Source: Fagopyrum homotropicum
Lineage: Eukaryota; Streptophyta; Magnoliopsida; Caryophyllales; Polygonaceae
Direction of reading: 5' to 3'
Length of the DNA stretch: 64,000 nucleotides
Assembly: GCA_033239125.1 (NCBI GenBank)
Contig: BSWB01000005.1
Coordinates: 20,513,447-20,577,446, forward strand
Position 1 is the stretch's first letter. The number at the start of each line of letters is the position of its first letter. Of this stretch, positions 1-9,981 are shown piece after piece. Position numbers and translations under genes: made by a program. A model generated the notes under the pieces. It was given only the letters and a program-made list of their open reading frames with translations, had not been told where the DNA came from and made no database searches.

Positions 1-16
1 AACCCTAGGATAGAGG

Positions 17-2125
17 ATGAACCCTAATCAGCAAGTGAGGCGTCCAGGAGCCAACCTAGGTGATCTAGCTAAGAACAATTATGAACTTCGACCGCAAGTT
101 CAAACCATGATCCGACAATGTCAATTTGGAGGTTTGGAGAGGGAGTCTCCGCACCAACATTTGCAAAACTACGAGATTCTGATGGAGACCTTGAGGCCAT
201 CAAGGTTTGATAATAACAACTACAAGCTACGTCCTTTCTATTTCTCTTTGAAGGACAAGGCACTTGCATGGTATCAATCTCTTCCCGATGGAAAGATCAA
301 CACTTGGGAAGAGATGACGACGGAGTTCTTAGCTAAATTCTTTCCCCCATCTAAAACCGTTGAGTTAAGGGGAATAATTATTGCTTTCATCATGAAGAAC
401 AAGGAAAGTTTGTCCAAGTCATGGGAGAGATTCAAGGATCTTTTGTTGGATTGCCCACATCATGGGATTCTGAAGATCGAGTTGCTTAAGATCTACTTCA
501 AGGGACTTAATGGAGATGCTCAATTCAATCTCCAGTTACTTTCCGCTGGCACATTCATGGACATGCCGATAGACGAAGCTTGGGAGTTCATTGAAAAGCA
601 AGCTTTGCACATGGAGAAATACTCCCACCAAGGAACTGATAATGGAGCAAGGAGAGTTAGCTTCCAAGACACTTCATCAAATTGAGCTCAACTCACCTCG
701 CTTAGCAATGAAGTCAAGCAATTAAAGGAGCTTTTAGTAGCTCCAACGAAGGAGCAAGACGAAGGGTACCAAGGAAGAAACAACTATCAAGGACTGCGGA
801 ACAACAACAACAATAGAAACTCCAACAACAAAAACAACAACAACAATTGAAGCAACAACAATTGGAGGTCTAATCAACAAGTTCCCGTTAACTCTCACTC
901 TCATAACACTTATAACCCCTCCTCCTCCTCTTCCACTCCATTGAAAAGCCAGGAGCCTAGACCAAGTTTGTCCCAGCCAGCAAAGAAAGATACAGTGCTG
1001 GAGGAGATATTGGTCAAGCTTAAGGCTATGGAGACGTCCATGAGTTCATTTTCGAAGGCACTAAAAGCCTTAGAGCAACAATTCTACAACAAGGCGAATG
1101 AAGTGCCAAGATATCCAGGGAAGCTCCCAGCAAGAATAGAGAGCAACCCTAAGGGACATATCATGGCAATAACGACGAGAAGTAGACTGAAGACTGCGGA
1201 TCCAGTGCCTCGGTCGATGCCAGATCAGTCGAAGAACACCTTGGTCCAGGTACAGTCGAAGAACACTTCGGCCGAGGTACCAACAGAGGTGGAGCCTCAG
1301 AAAGCGGAGGGGAAATCTGAAGTTTATGTTCCACCTCCTGCTTATAAACCACCACTTCCATTCCCCCAGTCAAGAGACTAAGCACATCTAGACAAGCATT
1401 TTGGTAAGTTCTTGGACTTAATGAATAAGCTTTACATTAACATTAGTTTCCTTGATGCTATTCTAGGGATGCCCGCCTATGGGAAGTTCTTGAAAGAGAT
1501 TCTTTCAAAGAAGAGGAAACTGGAAGACTATGGAGAAGTAAGGATGACATCTAAATCCTCGGAGCTCATCCAAATCATGAAGGAGAAGATGCCACCAAAA
1601 CTAAGAGATCCCGGTTCATTTTACATTCCCATTCAAGTTGGGGAGGTAACTTATGAAGCCTTGTGTGATCTAGGAGCCAGTGTGAGCATCATCCCGCTGG
1701 AGCTATGTGAGAAGATCGGTCTTGGAGAGCCCAAACCAGTCAAGATAAGATTGTACATGGCGGATCGCTCCATTACCCATCCCGTGGGCATTTTGGAGGA
1801 TGTTCCCGTCAAATCTGGTAACTTCTACTTATCCCGTTCCTATCATTCTCGGGAGACCATTCCTAGTAACTTCGGGTGCAACGTGGATTGCAAGAACACC
1901 AAGTTAAAATTCAACATTGGTAGAGATCAACAGGAGTTTTCATTGCTTGATGCAATGAAGGGAGAGCCGCTGGAGGATGATATCTTCAACATCTACGACA
2001 AAGAAGAATCAAGGGAATTGGTGAGCTCTATCCTTACTAAAGACCCTGTTGAAAGAGTTATTAGTTTTAGCTTAATGGAGGAAGATATAGATGTTTCTTG
2101 TGATGCAAATATACGGAGCTTATAG
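17..2125 (+). pseudogene. gag-pro: Element A gag-protease (broken)
   Basis: Gag encodes the capsid of the retrotransposon particle and is followed in the same frame by an aspartic protease. The retrotransposon gag domain runs from about residue 20 to 190 (cues: PHQHL, LKDKALAWYQSLP, WERFKDLLLDCPHHG). An Asn-rich stretch follows, then a KPPLPFPQSR motif, then the protease with DLGAS as active-site motif near 1669. One frame holds throughout, interrupted by stops at 683-685 (TGA), 848-850 (TGA) and 1379-1381 (TAA). Compared with element E about 40 nt are missing near 1830, removing the VVLDIPADYP-like strand; a 1-nt change then restores the frame. The chosen start is the ATG at 17, but homologs D and C carry coding sequence upstream, so the true start is probably outside. 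Confidence 0.88.
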
Positions 2126-2206
2126 ACACTGGAGGAAGATCCGGGAGCTAAGATTGAAACTCTAATTCAGAGGAAGAAGAGAGATTTAGATCTCGTTTCC
2201 AGTTGC

Positions 2207-2300
2207 AGTACCTCGACCGAGGCACTTTCTCGACCAAGCGAGGTGTTCATATGTGTAGAACACCTCGGTCACCCACCTCGGACACTGACCGAGACGGCAA
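2207..2300. repeat. CACCTCG/CGAGGTG motif cluster between protease and integrase (A)
   Basis: Several full or half copies of an inverted repeat with arms CACCTCG and CGAGGTG lie here, for example CCTCGACCGAGG at about 2210 and CACCTCGG at about 2260. The same motif recurs at 3911-4036, 4415-4485, 6140-6209, 7620-7685 and 8310-8375 in this element. Elements C and D have different inverted repeats at the matching protease-RT position. Confidence 0.7.
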
Positions 2301-2344
2301 ATGAGATGTTGTCAACTAAGGACGACTAATCTCTTAAACCCTTT

Positions 2345-3665
2345 TCTGATAATCAATTTACAGTTTGTGGAGCACTGGCTTCACCAAGCCACTGATAATA
2401 AAGAGCCTTGGTATGCTGACATTGTTAATTATCTTGTTTGCCAAGAAATACCACCCGGATTGACGTACTCTCCAAGGAAGAAATTCTTTAAAGACGTACG
2501 CCACTTTTATTGGGATGAACCTCTATTGTTCAAGAGAGGTCCAGATGGGATGCTTCGATGATGCATTCCGGAAGAGGAAGTAGCCAGCGTCATAAGACAC
2601 TGCCATTCACTTCCCTGTGGAGGACATGCTAGCGCACATAAAACGTGCGCTAAGGTATTGCGTTCCGGTTTCTTTTGGCCTACATTATTTAAAGATGTAC
2701 AAGCATTTGTTGTCTCTTGTGATGCATGCCAAAGAACAGGGAACCTATCCAAGAGAAATGAGATGCCACTCAACAATATCCAAGAGGTTGAGATATTTGA
2801 TGTATGGGGAGTCGATTTCATGGGACCATTCCCATCATCCGGAGGAAACCTCTACATTCTCCTAGTTGTTGACTCTGTCTCTAGATGGGTGGAAGCCATT
2901 GCCTCTCCCACTAATGATGCCAAGGTGGTCGTGAAGTTCTTTAATCGGACTATCTTCCCACGTTTTGGGACACCACGTATCATCATCAGCGGTGGAGGGA
3001 CACATTTCATCAACCGGAAGTTTAAGGCACTTCTATCGAAGTATGCGGTCACCCACAAGGTAGCAACCCCTTATCACCCTCAAACTAGTGGACAGGACAA
3101 AATCTCGAATAGAGAAATCAAGGCAATCTTGGAGAAGACCGTCTCTAGAACAAGGAAGGATTGGTCCATGAAGTTGGACGACGCTCTTTAGGCTTATAGG
3201 ACTGCATTGAAGACCCCATAGGTACCACCCCTTATAATTTGGTATATAGGAAGTCTTGTCATCTACCCGTTGAGCTAGAGCACAAGGCGTATTGGGCAAC
3301 CAAGTGGCTAAATTTTGACATCAAAGAAGCCGGAGATAAGAGGCTATTGGACATCAATGAGTTGGAAGAGTTGCGCTTAAACGCTTATGAGAATGCCAAG
3401 ATATACAAGGAAAGAACAAAGAGATGGCATGACAAGCGTGTTATTCCTAAGGAGTTCAAAGAAGGAGATCTAGTTCTACTCTTCAACTCCCGCCTCCGCC
3501 TCTTTCCAGGTAAGTTGAAATCTAGATGGACAGGACCTTACGTTGTTAAAACTATTTTCCCCATGGTGCAGTGGAAATTTGGGGTGAATCAAGCGGAAGC
3601 TTCAAGGTCAATGGCCATAGATTGAAGATTTACCGGCCGGATGTTCCGGAGGAGGAGATTGCTAC
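2345..3665 (+). pseudogene. int: Element A integrase (broken, catalytic residues lost)
   Basis: Integrase inserts the cDNA into the host chromosome. The N-terminal zinc-binding region (HCHSLPCGGH, then CDACQ) is at about 2600-2740. The catalytic core starts with VDFMGPFP near 2810. Of the D,D,E triad the second Asp is Gly (codon 2991-2993, ISGGGTHF) and the Glu is Lys (codon 3099-3101, SGQDK), so activity is lost regardless of the stops. Stops are at 2559-2561 (TGA) and 3189-3191 (TAG), with a 1-nt deletion at about 3219 and another frame loss near 3560. The C-terminal part (LLFNSRLRLFPGKLKSRWTGPYVV) is typical of this lineage. There is no chromodomain. Confidence 0.88.
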
Positions 3666-3693
3666 CCTACACCTTCTTTAGGGATGACGTATG

Positions 3694-3741
3694 GTCTAGC
3701 TAGCGACCTGAAACCAAGCGCTTCTTGGAAGACAACCCAAG
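3694..3741 (+). other. Conserved post-pol RNA-like element, copy in A
   Basis: GTC, eight bases, GAC (3694-3707) is followed by AAGCGCTT and a hairpin CTTGG...CCAAG (3724-3741). The same arrangement occurs just after pol in C, D and E and in B, where pol is deleted. This copy is decayed: the usual GGG on the 5' side reads GGA. Confidence 0.65.
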
Positions 3742-4020
3742 GTATTACTTTCTTTTCTCTTTGTAGTCTAGTTTTAGATAGTTTGTTTTGTTTGTTTTTG
3801 TTTTCTTCTAGGACAACAACCAGGTATTCCAAAAAGAAAGATCACAACTGAGGAGCTACACTGGAAGGACAAAAGTTCGATAAATTAAGAAGACAAAGTT
3901 CGAATAAGATACATCTCGGTTGTTGACACAGCGCCTCGACCAAGATGTTTTTGAGGAAACCGAGGCGACTAGGGCTGACAAAAACCCACCTCAGTCCAGC
4001 CACCTCGGTCCGGTCGGGAC

Positions 4021-4065
4021 CACCTCGACCGAGGTGACAACAGAATCGGTGAAGGGTATAAAAGG
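4021..4065 (+). promoter_or_regulatory. Probable internal promoter of the third ORF (A)
   Basis: A perfect-arm inverted repeat CACCTCGACCGAGGTG is at 4021-4036. Exactly 20 nt later a TATA box TATAAAAGG is at 4057-4065. The same 20-nt spacing is found in E and, with a different repeat, in D. Position and spacing suggest initiation of a separate mRNA for the downstream ORF; no start site has been mapped. Confidence 0.6.
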
Positions 4066-4248
4066 AGAAACAATTTCTCCCTCTTCCTTCCCATTTAACC
4101 CCTCGACCGCGGCGCTTCTCCCACCTCGTTTCTTTGTTTCTCGATCGTTTTCTACGATTCTTGCTCTGGTTTTGCAAGGAAAATCAAGAGGATCAATTTG
4201 CAAGCAAGAAACCGCAACAAAAAACGCCTCGAATTGACCGAATCTGGG

Positions 4249-4494
4249 GTAAGAACTCGAAAACCCTAACTCGTTCTCTCTTCACTGTTTTGGGATGTAA
4301 TTGGCTTTGGTTTCCAATCATTTGTATTGGAAAAGACTTAAGTACCCCTTAGGAAAAACTGCTAGTGAAATTGGGGAAAAAGAACTGGAAATCACAAAGT
4401 TGAAATCAAACAGCGTTCGACCTCGGTCCATTCGACCTGCGCCTCGGCCGAGGTGTTCTTGAGAGTTGTCAGCCCGACCGAGGTGACCTGTCAG
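4249..4494 (+). other. Possible leader intron upstream of third ORF (A)
   Basis: A donor-like GGGGTAAG (GT at 4249) lies about 190 nt after the TATA box. Acceptor-like TGTCAG sequences end at 4472 and 4494, the second only 9 nt before the ATG at 4504. Element E has a matching arrangement with TTCTTCTTGTCAG just before its ATG. This is inference from splice-like sequences only. Confidence 0.35.
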
Positions 4495-4503
4495 AGGAGA
4501 AAG

Positions 4504-5849
4504 ATGAGTTCCAGATCTGATCGCCAGCTAGTTCTGAGGGATGGTTCCTTACCTTCTTTTGCTTCTAAACCTTTTATTATGTTGATTCATGAGCGTCACC
4601 AGACAGACTATAATCATATTTGCGGGCGTCCTATCATTGCCCCGTGGTTTTTAGATGTTACAACTTTTGATTGCCTCTATGCGATGGAGGATCTGAGGAG
4701 GATGATCTCCATGGTTGGACTGGAGCAGTTCATGGAGATCCGGGCACCGGCTTACCTTGAGCCGACCATAGAGTTCGTGAGTTCTGTGACTCACGTTCCT
4801 AAGACGAGGAGCATCAAGTTCCGGTTGATGAACCGGAACTACATCATTCCTTTGGATGATTTTAGAGATATTTTTGGCTTCCCGACTCCTACAATGATTG
4901 AGTTTCCTTCTCGAGCGGTGGCTCGATAGTTTTGGGGGCAGATAACCCACGTTGTGGAGCATGTAGACAGGTGGAGACTTGGACACTCCAGGGAGCGGAT
5001 TATTTTCCACCTAGCTTTCAGATTGGCCCACCGGATTTTTAGTGAGACCCTTCTGGCGCGTACTGAGATGCCTCAGAAGATTAGACAAGGACAGTTGTTG
5101 AGTCTCTTCTTATTGGTTACTGGTGAAGTACCCGACTTTGGGGGTATGTTAGCTGAGGATCTGCACAGGATCAAGGCAAAGGCGAAGGGGGATATCTGCT
5201 GCGGAGGACTTGTGACTCACATCGCGAGTTGCATAGGTCTGGACCTCAAAGCTTGTACGGTTGTCGCGGCTGTGAAGCAGCTAGGATTGCAGGAGATGAT
5301 CACGAGGAGGATTCTATTTCCTCGTAGACTTACTACTCCGTACGTAGCCATGCCCTGGGAGCAGACTGCACCTCAGGTTATACCATCGTCAAATCAATTC
5401 ACATTCTTCGGTTCTCAGTACTGGTCTTCCGCCTGGATGCCTTATATTCAGGATGCCCGAGATGCTGATGCTGCAGCTGATGAGGAGGAGTATGATCATG
5501 GCGGTGCTGCCATGGAGACCAGGACTGATACCGCCGGTCCTAGCGTGCCAGTGTCGACCTCGGTATGGAGGCGACAGAGGAGGAGGCAGCAGTACTATCT
5601 CGACCAGCTAGGCGCAGGCCTCGTAGGCAGCGGGACCCAGTAGCTCATCGTCGGATTGATGAGGTGACGGACCAGATGATCGACTCCTACGCCGCCTTAT
5701 CCCTGGAGATGATGGAGTTGAGGGAGAGCCAACACTACCAGCGCCGGATGATGGAGATCCAGTTCCAGCAAACGATGGGCTATCCTTTTGATCCATCCCA
5801 GCATCCGTACGTGCCATATCCACCACCACCACCAGCACATCAGGACTAG
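4504..5849 (+). pseudogene. Element A third ORF, ATHILA-domain protein (broken)
   Basis: This ORF sits where Athila elements carry their extra (often called env-like) ORF. It resembles the Pfam ATHILA ORF-1 family: a block with FDCLYAMEDLRRM, an LEPTIEFVSS segment and FRLMNRNYIIPLDDFRDIFGF. Its role is unknown. The C-terminal part has a charged or coiled segment followed by a Tyr/Pro-rich tail (YPPPPPAHQD). I see no signal peptide or membrane segment. One in-frame TAG is at 4927-4929 and a frameshift lies at about 5570, so the tail is read from 5565 in another frame. The start at ATG 4504 (MSSRSDRQLVLRD) is shared with element E. Confidence 0.8.
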
Positions 5850-5936
5850 AGCTTGCAGGGATTTCTTTTCTTTATTTATTATGCAGCTCAGCTTATGTCC
5901 GGTGAGTACTCTCTTTTTCTTAGACTTATTTTGACC

Positions 5937-5966
5937 CATTGGGACAATGTGTCCCAAGTATGGGGT
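5937..5966 (+). other. Internal hairpin plus polypurine-like tract (A)
   Basis: Stem CATT/AATG with loop GGGAC (5937-5949) is followed by CAAGTATGGGGT (5955-5966). The tract repeats the core of the 3' polypurine tract at 7298, some 1.34 kb upstream of it. Elements B, C and D have the same internal module. Confidence 0.6.
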
Positions 5967-6462
5967 ATTGTGGATGTATTTATATGACTTACTTGCTACT
6001 ATGATTTGTATGATGACTATGATGGATATTTATGATGATTTTTATGCTTTATGTGGTTACCTGTCATTTCATGCATACATGTAGGTTTTTGTTTGAGAAA
6101 AACGTCAAAAAAAACTGGTTTATAAAAAAAAAATTTTTGCTCGACCGGGATGGTTATGGCCAAACGAGGTTGACCACCTCGTTTGACTTAGAACACCTCG
6201 ACCGAGGTAGGGTTTCTAACTGAAAATTTTCGAAAAAAGTTTTTGTGTTTTTTTTTCTGGATATGATCTTAGTGAAGATAAAGTTTGTAGATTGGATTTA
6301 AAATCTTTACATGCTTGAAAGGTTTTACGATATGTTTAAGTTGCTATTTGCTTTGTTTTAAAATGCTAGCATGTTTAATTCTTTGTCTTTATCAAAATTA
6401 TGTTGAATTTGAAGGTTGACACCACATAATAAGTTCTCTCACTCTCTTCCCCTGGAAAGACC

Positions 6463-6922
6463 AAGGCAATTCATTCTCTTCTCTTCTTCTTCTTGATCAT
6501 GCTTTGCCCCTCATATACATTTTTTGCCTCCCTTTGCCTATCCGGGAATGTGGAAGCAAGTGGTGAAAGCAAATGAAGTAACAGTTGAGAAGTTGGCTGG
6601 AAGTGAAAGTGTTAGAAAGTAATAATAGGTTTTGGGAAGTCAATAATGATGATGAGTAACTCGGCACCATTCACATAGCCGGGTGTTTGTATCTTGCAAA
6701 AGTCGGATTGAGCGATATTCCTAACGGGTCATGGTATGTGCATCAAGGGTTTGATGCATCTCAAGAAATTGATGATTTCTAATCATCTAGGCTTTGGTTA
6801 TTGTGCACCTCTGTCCATGCATTCCAATAAGTAAAGTAAAAAAAAAGCGTGAAATAAGCAAAGCTTATTGGTGTAGGATGTTGAAGTTCAAGTAAAAGTG
6901 AAGTAAGATCCTATTCCCGGAT
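6463..6922 (+). other. Conserved 3' non-coding domain (A)
   Basis: Non-coding sequence conserved with C and D although their LTRs differ. It starts with AAGGCAATTCA, has TTGATCATG, and a 10-nt box ATCCGGGAAT (6540-6549) exactly complementary to ATTCCCGGAT (6913-6922). Between them lies GAGTAACTCGGCACC (from 6654) with a local helix CTCGGC/GCCGGG (6660-6665 with 6678-6683). No ORF runs through it. A large folded RNA is the simplest reading. Confidence 0.6.
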
Positions 6923-7273
6923 TCTGGCACCACATTACCTTCTATACATCCCTACCCTACACGTTTCTTGACCTTTCTCTTTGGAAAACCCTTGAGACCT
7001 CGAGCTTGTTGATTGACTTAGTGGTTTAAATTGGATTATACATGATTGATTTCGATAAACATGAATTATGATGCATTCTATGATTTTATGCAAAGATGAA
7101 CAACTTTCTTATATTCATGAAATGTTTTGACCATGTTTGATTTTATTTTCTATGAAGCATTCTCTTAGGGTGATCTAAGGGGGAATTGAAGCACACCATC
7201 AAAAGGTTTTTGAAGGATTTTTTTTGATCTTTTAGACTTATAATCCATCCTATCCTCTACCTAATATTCGGAA

Positions 7274-7312
7274 CTTGCTTGGGGACAAGCAAGGGACAAG
7301 TATGGGGTATTT
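7274..7312 (+). other. 3' polypurine tract with upstream hairpin (A)
   Basis: Stem CTTGCTT/AAGCAAG with loop GGGGAC (7274-7293) is followed by AAGTATGGGG (7298-7307), five bases before the LTR. Polypurine tracts prime plus-strand DNA synthesis. Confidence 0.75.
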
Positions 7313-9064
7313 TGATAGCATGTATTATAGTCTATGTTTTGACACCGGTTTAGACGTTTTATCTTCATAAGACTGCATGTATGAGCATACATTCTGTGAT
7401 TATATTTCTATTTCATCTACCTTTGCAGGAATCGAGGTCTACACCTAGTTTCGTTATAATCGTAGGTAAAACGGCACATTTTGGACTAAAAATGAGCTAA
7501 GGGAGCTAAGGAGTCATTGGAGCTACATTTAGGAGGTTAAGGAGGAACTCAGGAAGCATGAAAATGGATTAGAGAATTACTTTGGACCAGATTTGAGAGA
7601 TTTCACATTCAGTTCAGAGTCACCTCGTTCAGCTACAGTACCACCTCGACCGAGGTGATTCTGAGGAGCTCCCCAACCGAGGTGGATGCCCTGTCGCCGG
7701 CGAGGAGATATATTTTATGGCTGGGATCTTTTATTTATGGAATAAAGATATCTTATTTTTGGGCTGGATTTCTGGAAGGAAGAAAAGATATTCAGCTGAT
7801 TTAATTGGATATATTTTATAGGAAAATATCTTTTAAGATATTTTATCTTTGGAAGATAATTTTCCTATTTAAAGGGTTGGATTTTCCACAAATTCAATCC
7901 ATGCTTAGACGTGCTGAGACAGCCGCTGCATCAAAGTCCTGCGATTGCAGAAGATTTCCCTTCGGACTTGAAGGAAGAAGGAAGATTTCCTTGTTGAAGA
8001 TAGCCTTTGAAGGAGTTTTATGAGATTTCTCTAGGCTACCTTTGGTTACTTTTGGTTGGTTGTTCTTGCTTGATTTGTGACTTGAAACCACTGATTTGTC
8101 ACATATTGAATCCAGTTATTGAAGTCTTTCTATTAAAGTCTTATTGTTTGATAATTGATTCTTTCCTTATAAAGTTTATTATTGTCATCATGATGATTGT
8201 TGGCTAAGTTTCTTTTGCAATTCTAGGGTGATTGACTGAAGGTTGTGGGAAAGACGATGATAGAATGATCTTAATACTAGCCGGACCTTGAAAATTCGAG
8301 TCTTTATCTTAACCGACGAACATCTCGCTCAGTCGATGAACACCTTGGCCAGGGTGGATTCTGTCTGACCGAGGTGAACGTTTCCCTGATCCAAATCCGA
8401 GTTAAGAACTAGTTTGCCAAACCCTATACATGTTAATCCTTTCCCGGTTCAATGCAAGCCTAGGATGAGACTTACCCGGTAATTCCTTTGTATGTTTACC
8501 TAAGATCATAAGCGATAGATAATAAAGGTTTATCCTTTATTGGGGTTTGAGTGTGCTTCCGTTCTAATCTTGAGAGTTAACCTGAGACTTACCCGGTAAA
8601 GGTTGATTTTATTCCCTTGGTTGGTGTATTAGTTTGAGGTTTTAGTTTTATACTTAGTTCCTTGCGACTTACCCGGTAATAGGAATTACGGTTTGGGATA
8701 GTGAGTAGTGAGACTTACCCGGTGAACTATTCCCATCTTAGAAACACCTTCCCTTTGCAAAATCTCAGCTTTGACCGCTATATCTTTAGATCTTGAGTTT
8801 GAACCACAACTGGATGTCTTAATCTCTAGAATCCGCATTTCCTCTTATTTGACTTATATCATCTTTGATTACTTTGATTGCTTTTGTTGATTGCATTATT
8901 TGACAACCGATTTTGTGCTTGGTTTCGCCTAAGTCCTTGTGTTCGACCCCTGGAATCTCTTGCTTTTATTACAATTGACCCGTACACTGCGGGTTCGCAT
9001 CCTTGTTTAAGCACATTTCCTCGGTTATAAATTTAAAGCTTGCACACACCTTTTGGAGCGAACA
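7313..9064 (+). repeat. 3' LTR of element A
   Basis: The LTR starts TGATAGCATG after the polypurine tract and ends near GAGCGAACA. It matches 58113-59710 (element E) along most of its length. A TATA-like TATTTAAAG is at 7866-7874 (TATATAAAG in E). CACCTCG/CGAGGTG clusters are at 7620-7685 and 8310-8375. Four copies of a GACTTACCCGGT loop on hairpins are at 8467, 8584, 8664 and 8710. A conserved CCCG-TACACTG-CGGG hairpin is at 8979-8993 near the end. Confidence 0.88.
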
Positions 9065-9981
9065 ATAAGGGGGTAAAGGTGGACCTGATATCCTCCTTTG
9101 GGTTGAGTTATCGTTATGACAACTGAGAGGTACCATTGTGATGGCCTAGTTTGAAGCAAGTTGTGGACGGTAATGTGGTACCTTGTGATGTTAGAATTGG
9201 TGAGTATATGTAAGATTAGCTAAACAAATACGTAATGACCTCGCTTGGATAGCGGTGGTCCAAAGGCAGATGTTAGATAAGCTAGGTCACGAGAAAGTAT
9301 GTACTGAAAAGAGGTACGGACCTCTTGGTCTCGGATATGCGATGAGTCGAGTTAAGAGTATCAAGGACGCGAGGCATCATACGTGTTGGTCATGAGAAGG
9401 GAGTTGGGTTCCAATATATATATCGGACTTTTTTTGAGATATTGACGCGAGTTGGGAAGTAGTTTACCGGTCGGCGTGGCCTCTGAGAGTGGAGAATGTT
9501 CACCAGATTTCAGGTGTGACGATCGATGGAACACGTTTATGGCTCGAGATATGATCTTAGTTGTGATGATCAAGGGATAGACGAGGAGCCGATGAAGCTA
9601 CCGGGAGGACGTGGTATAGTATCTTTGTCGGAGTTTCACGATGATCTAGTTACGTCGAGTTGACCTATTGGTTAGAGTTTACGTACATATGCGAGTTTAC
9701 ATGTTTTGTGCCCCGAGCGGGAATGTGTTGTATTATTGGTTAGCTTTTGTCTTATTATGCGGTTTATGCAAGTTTGTGTGTAGGACTTGCGAGGTCTTGA
9801 CTTGGTTACACGATTGTGTGAAGGTTATCGATTACGGAAGTTTGCACGTTATGGATTTGAGTGGTTACCGAGTTCTTATACCGAGAGTTTTGTGTTCGCA
9901 AGTTTCGGGCCGAAACTTGTTTTTAGTGGGATTAGTTGTAACATCTGGAATTTTTATTACGGATTGTTAACATGTTATCGA
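9065..9981 (+). mobile_element. T0: degraded 3' tail of a chromovirus-type element
   Basis: A stretch at about 9575-9625 resembles the chromodomain-coding region of T (35410-35460), with GAGGAGCCGA and AGGCTACC-like words. At 9899-9919 a 9-bp hairpin (arms CAAGTTTCG and CGAAACTTG) is followed by TTTTTAGTGGG, as before the 3' LTR of T. An LTR-like start TGTAACATCTGG at 9937 comes 45 bp before the true LTR start of T at 9982. The rest (9065-9570) holds nothing I recognise. Confidence 0.5.

Larger units (their letters stand above)
1..9064 (+). mobile_element. Element A: Athila-type Ty3/gypsy LTR retrotransposon, 5' part off window
   Basis: The order is gag, protease, integrase, third ORF, long 3' non-coding region, polypurine tract and 3' LTR, which is the Athila lineage layout. 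The 5' LTR and primer site lie left of the window. RT and RNase H are absent: the reading passes from the protease tail (about 2125) through a spacer straight to the integrase N-terminus (about 2345). The LTR at 7313 matches the LTR of element E at 58113, and coding parts of A and E are close relatives, so they are one family. Many stops make A non-autonomous. The right-hand target duplication cannot be verified because the left end is not visible. Confidence 0.9.

Noticed and set aside
8467..8734. CRISPR-like regular repeats
   Set aside because: Spacing is irregular, copies sit in LTRs of a plant retrotransposon, and no cas-like genes exist; the hairpin explanation fits better.
8941..9000. 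tRNA-like B-box words GTTCGACCCC and GGTTCGCATCC near the LTR end
   Set aside because: No A box or cloverleaf can be found; matches in C and D are weaker.
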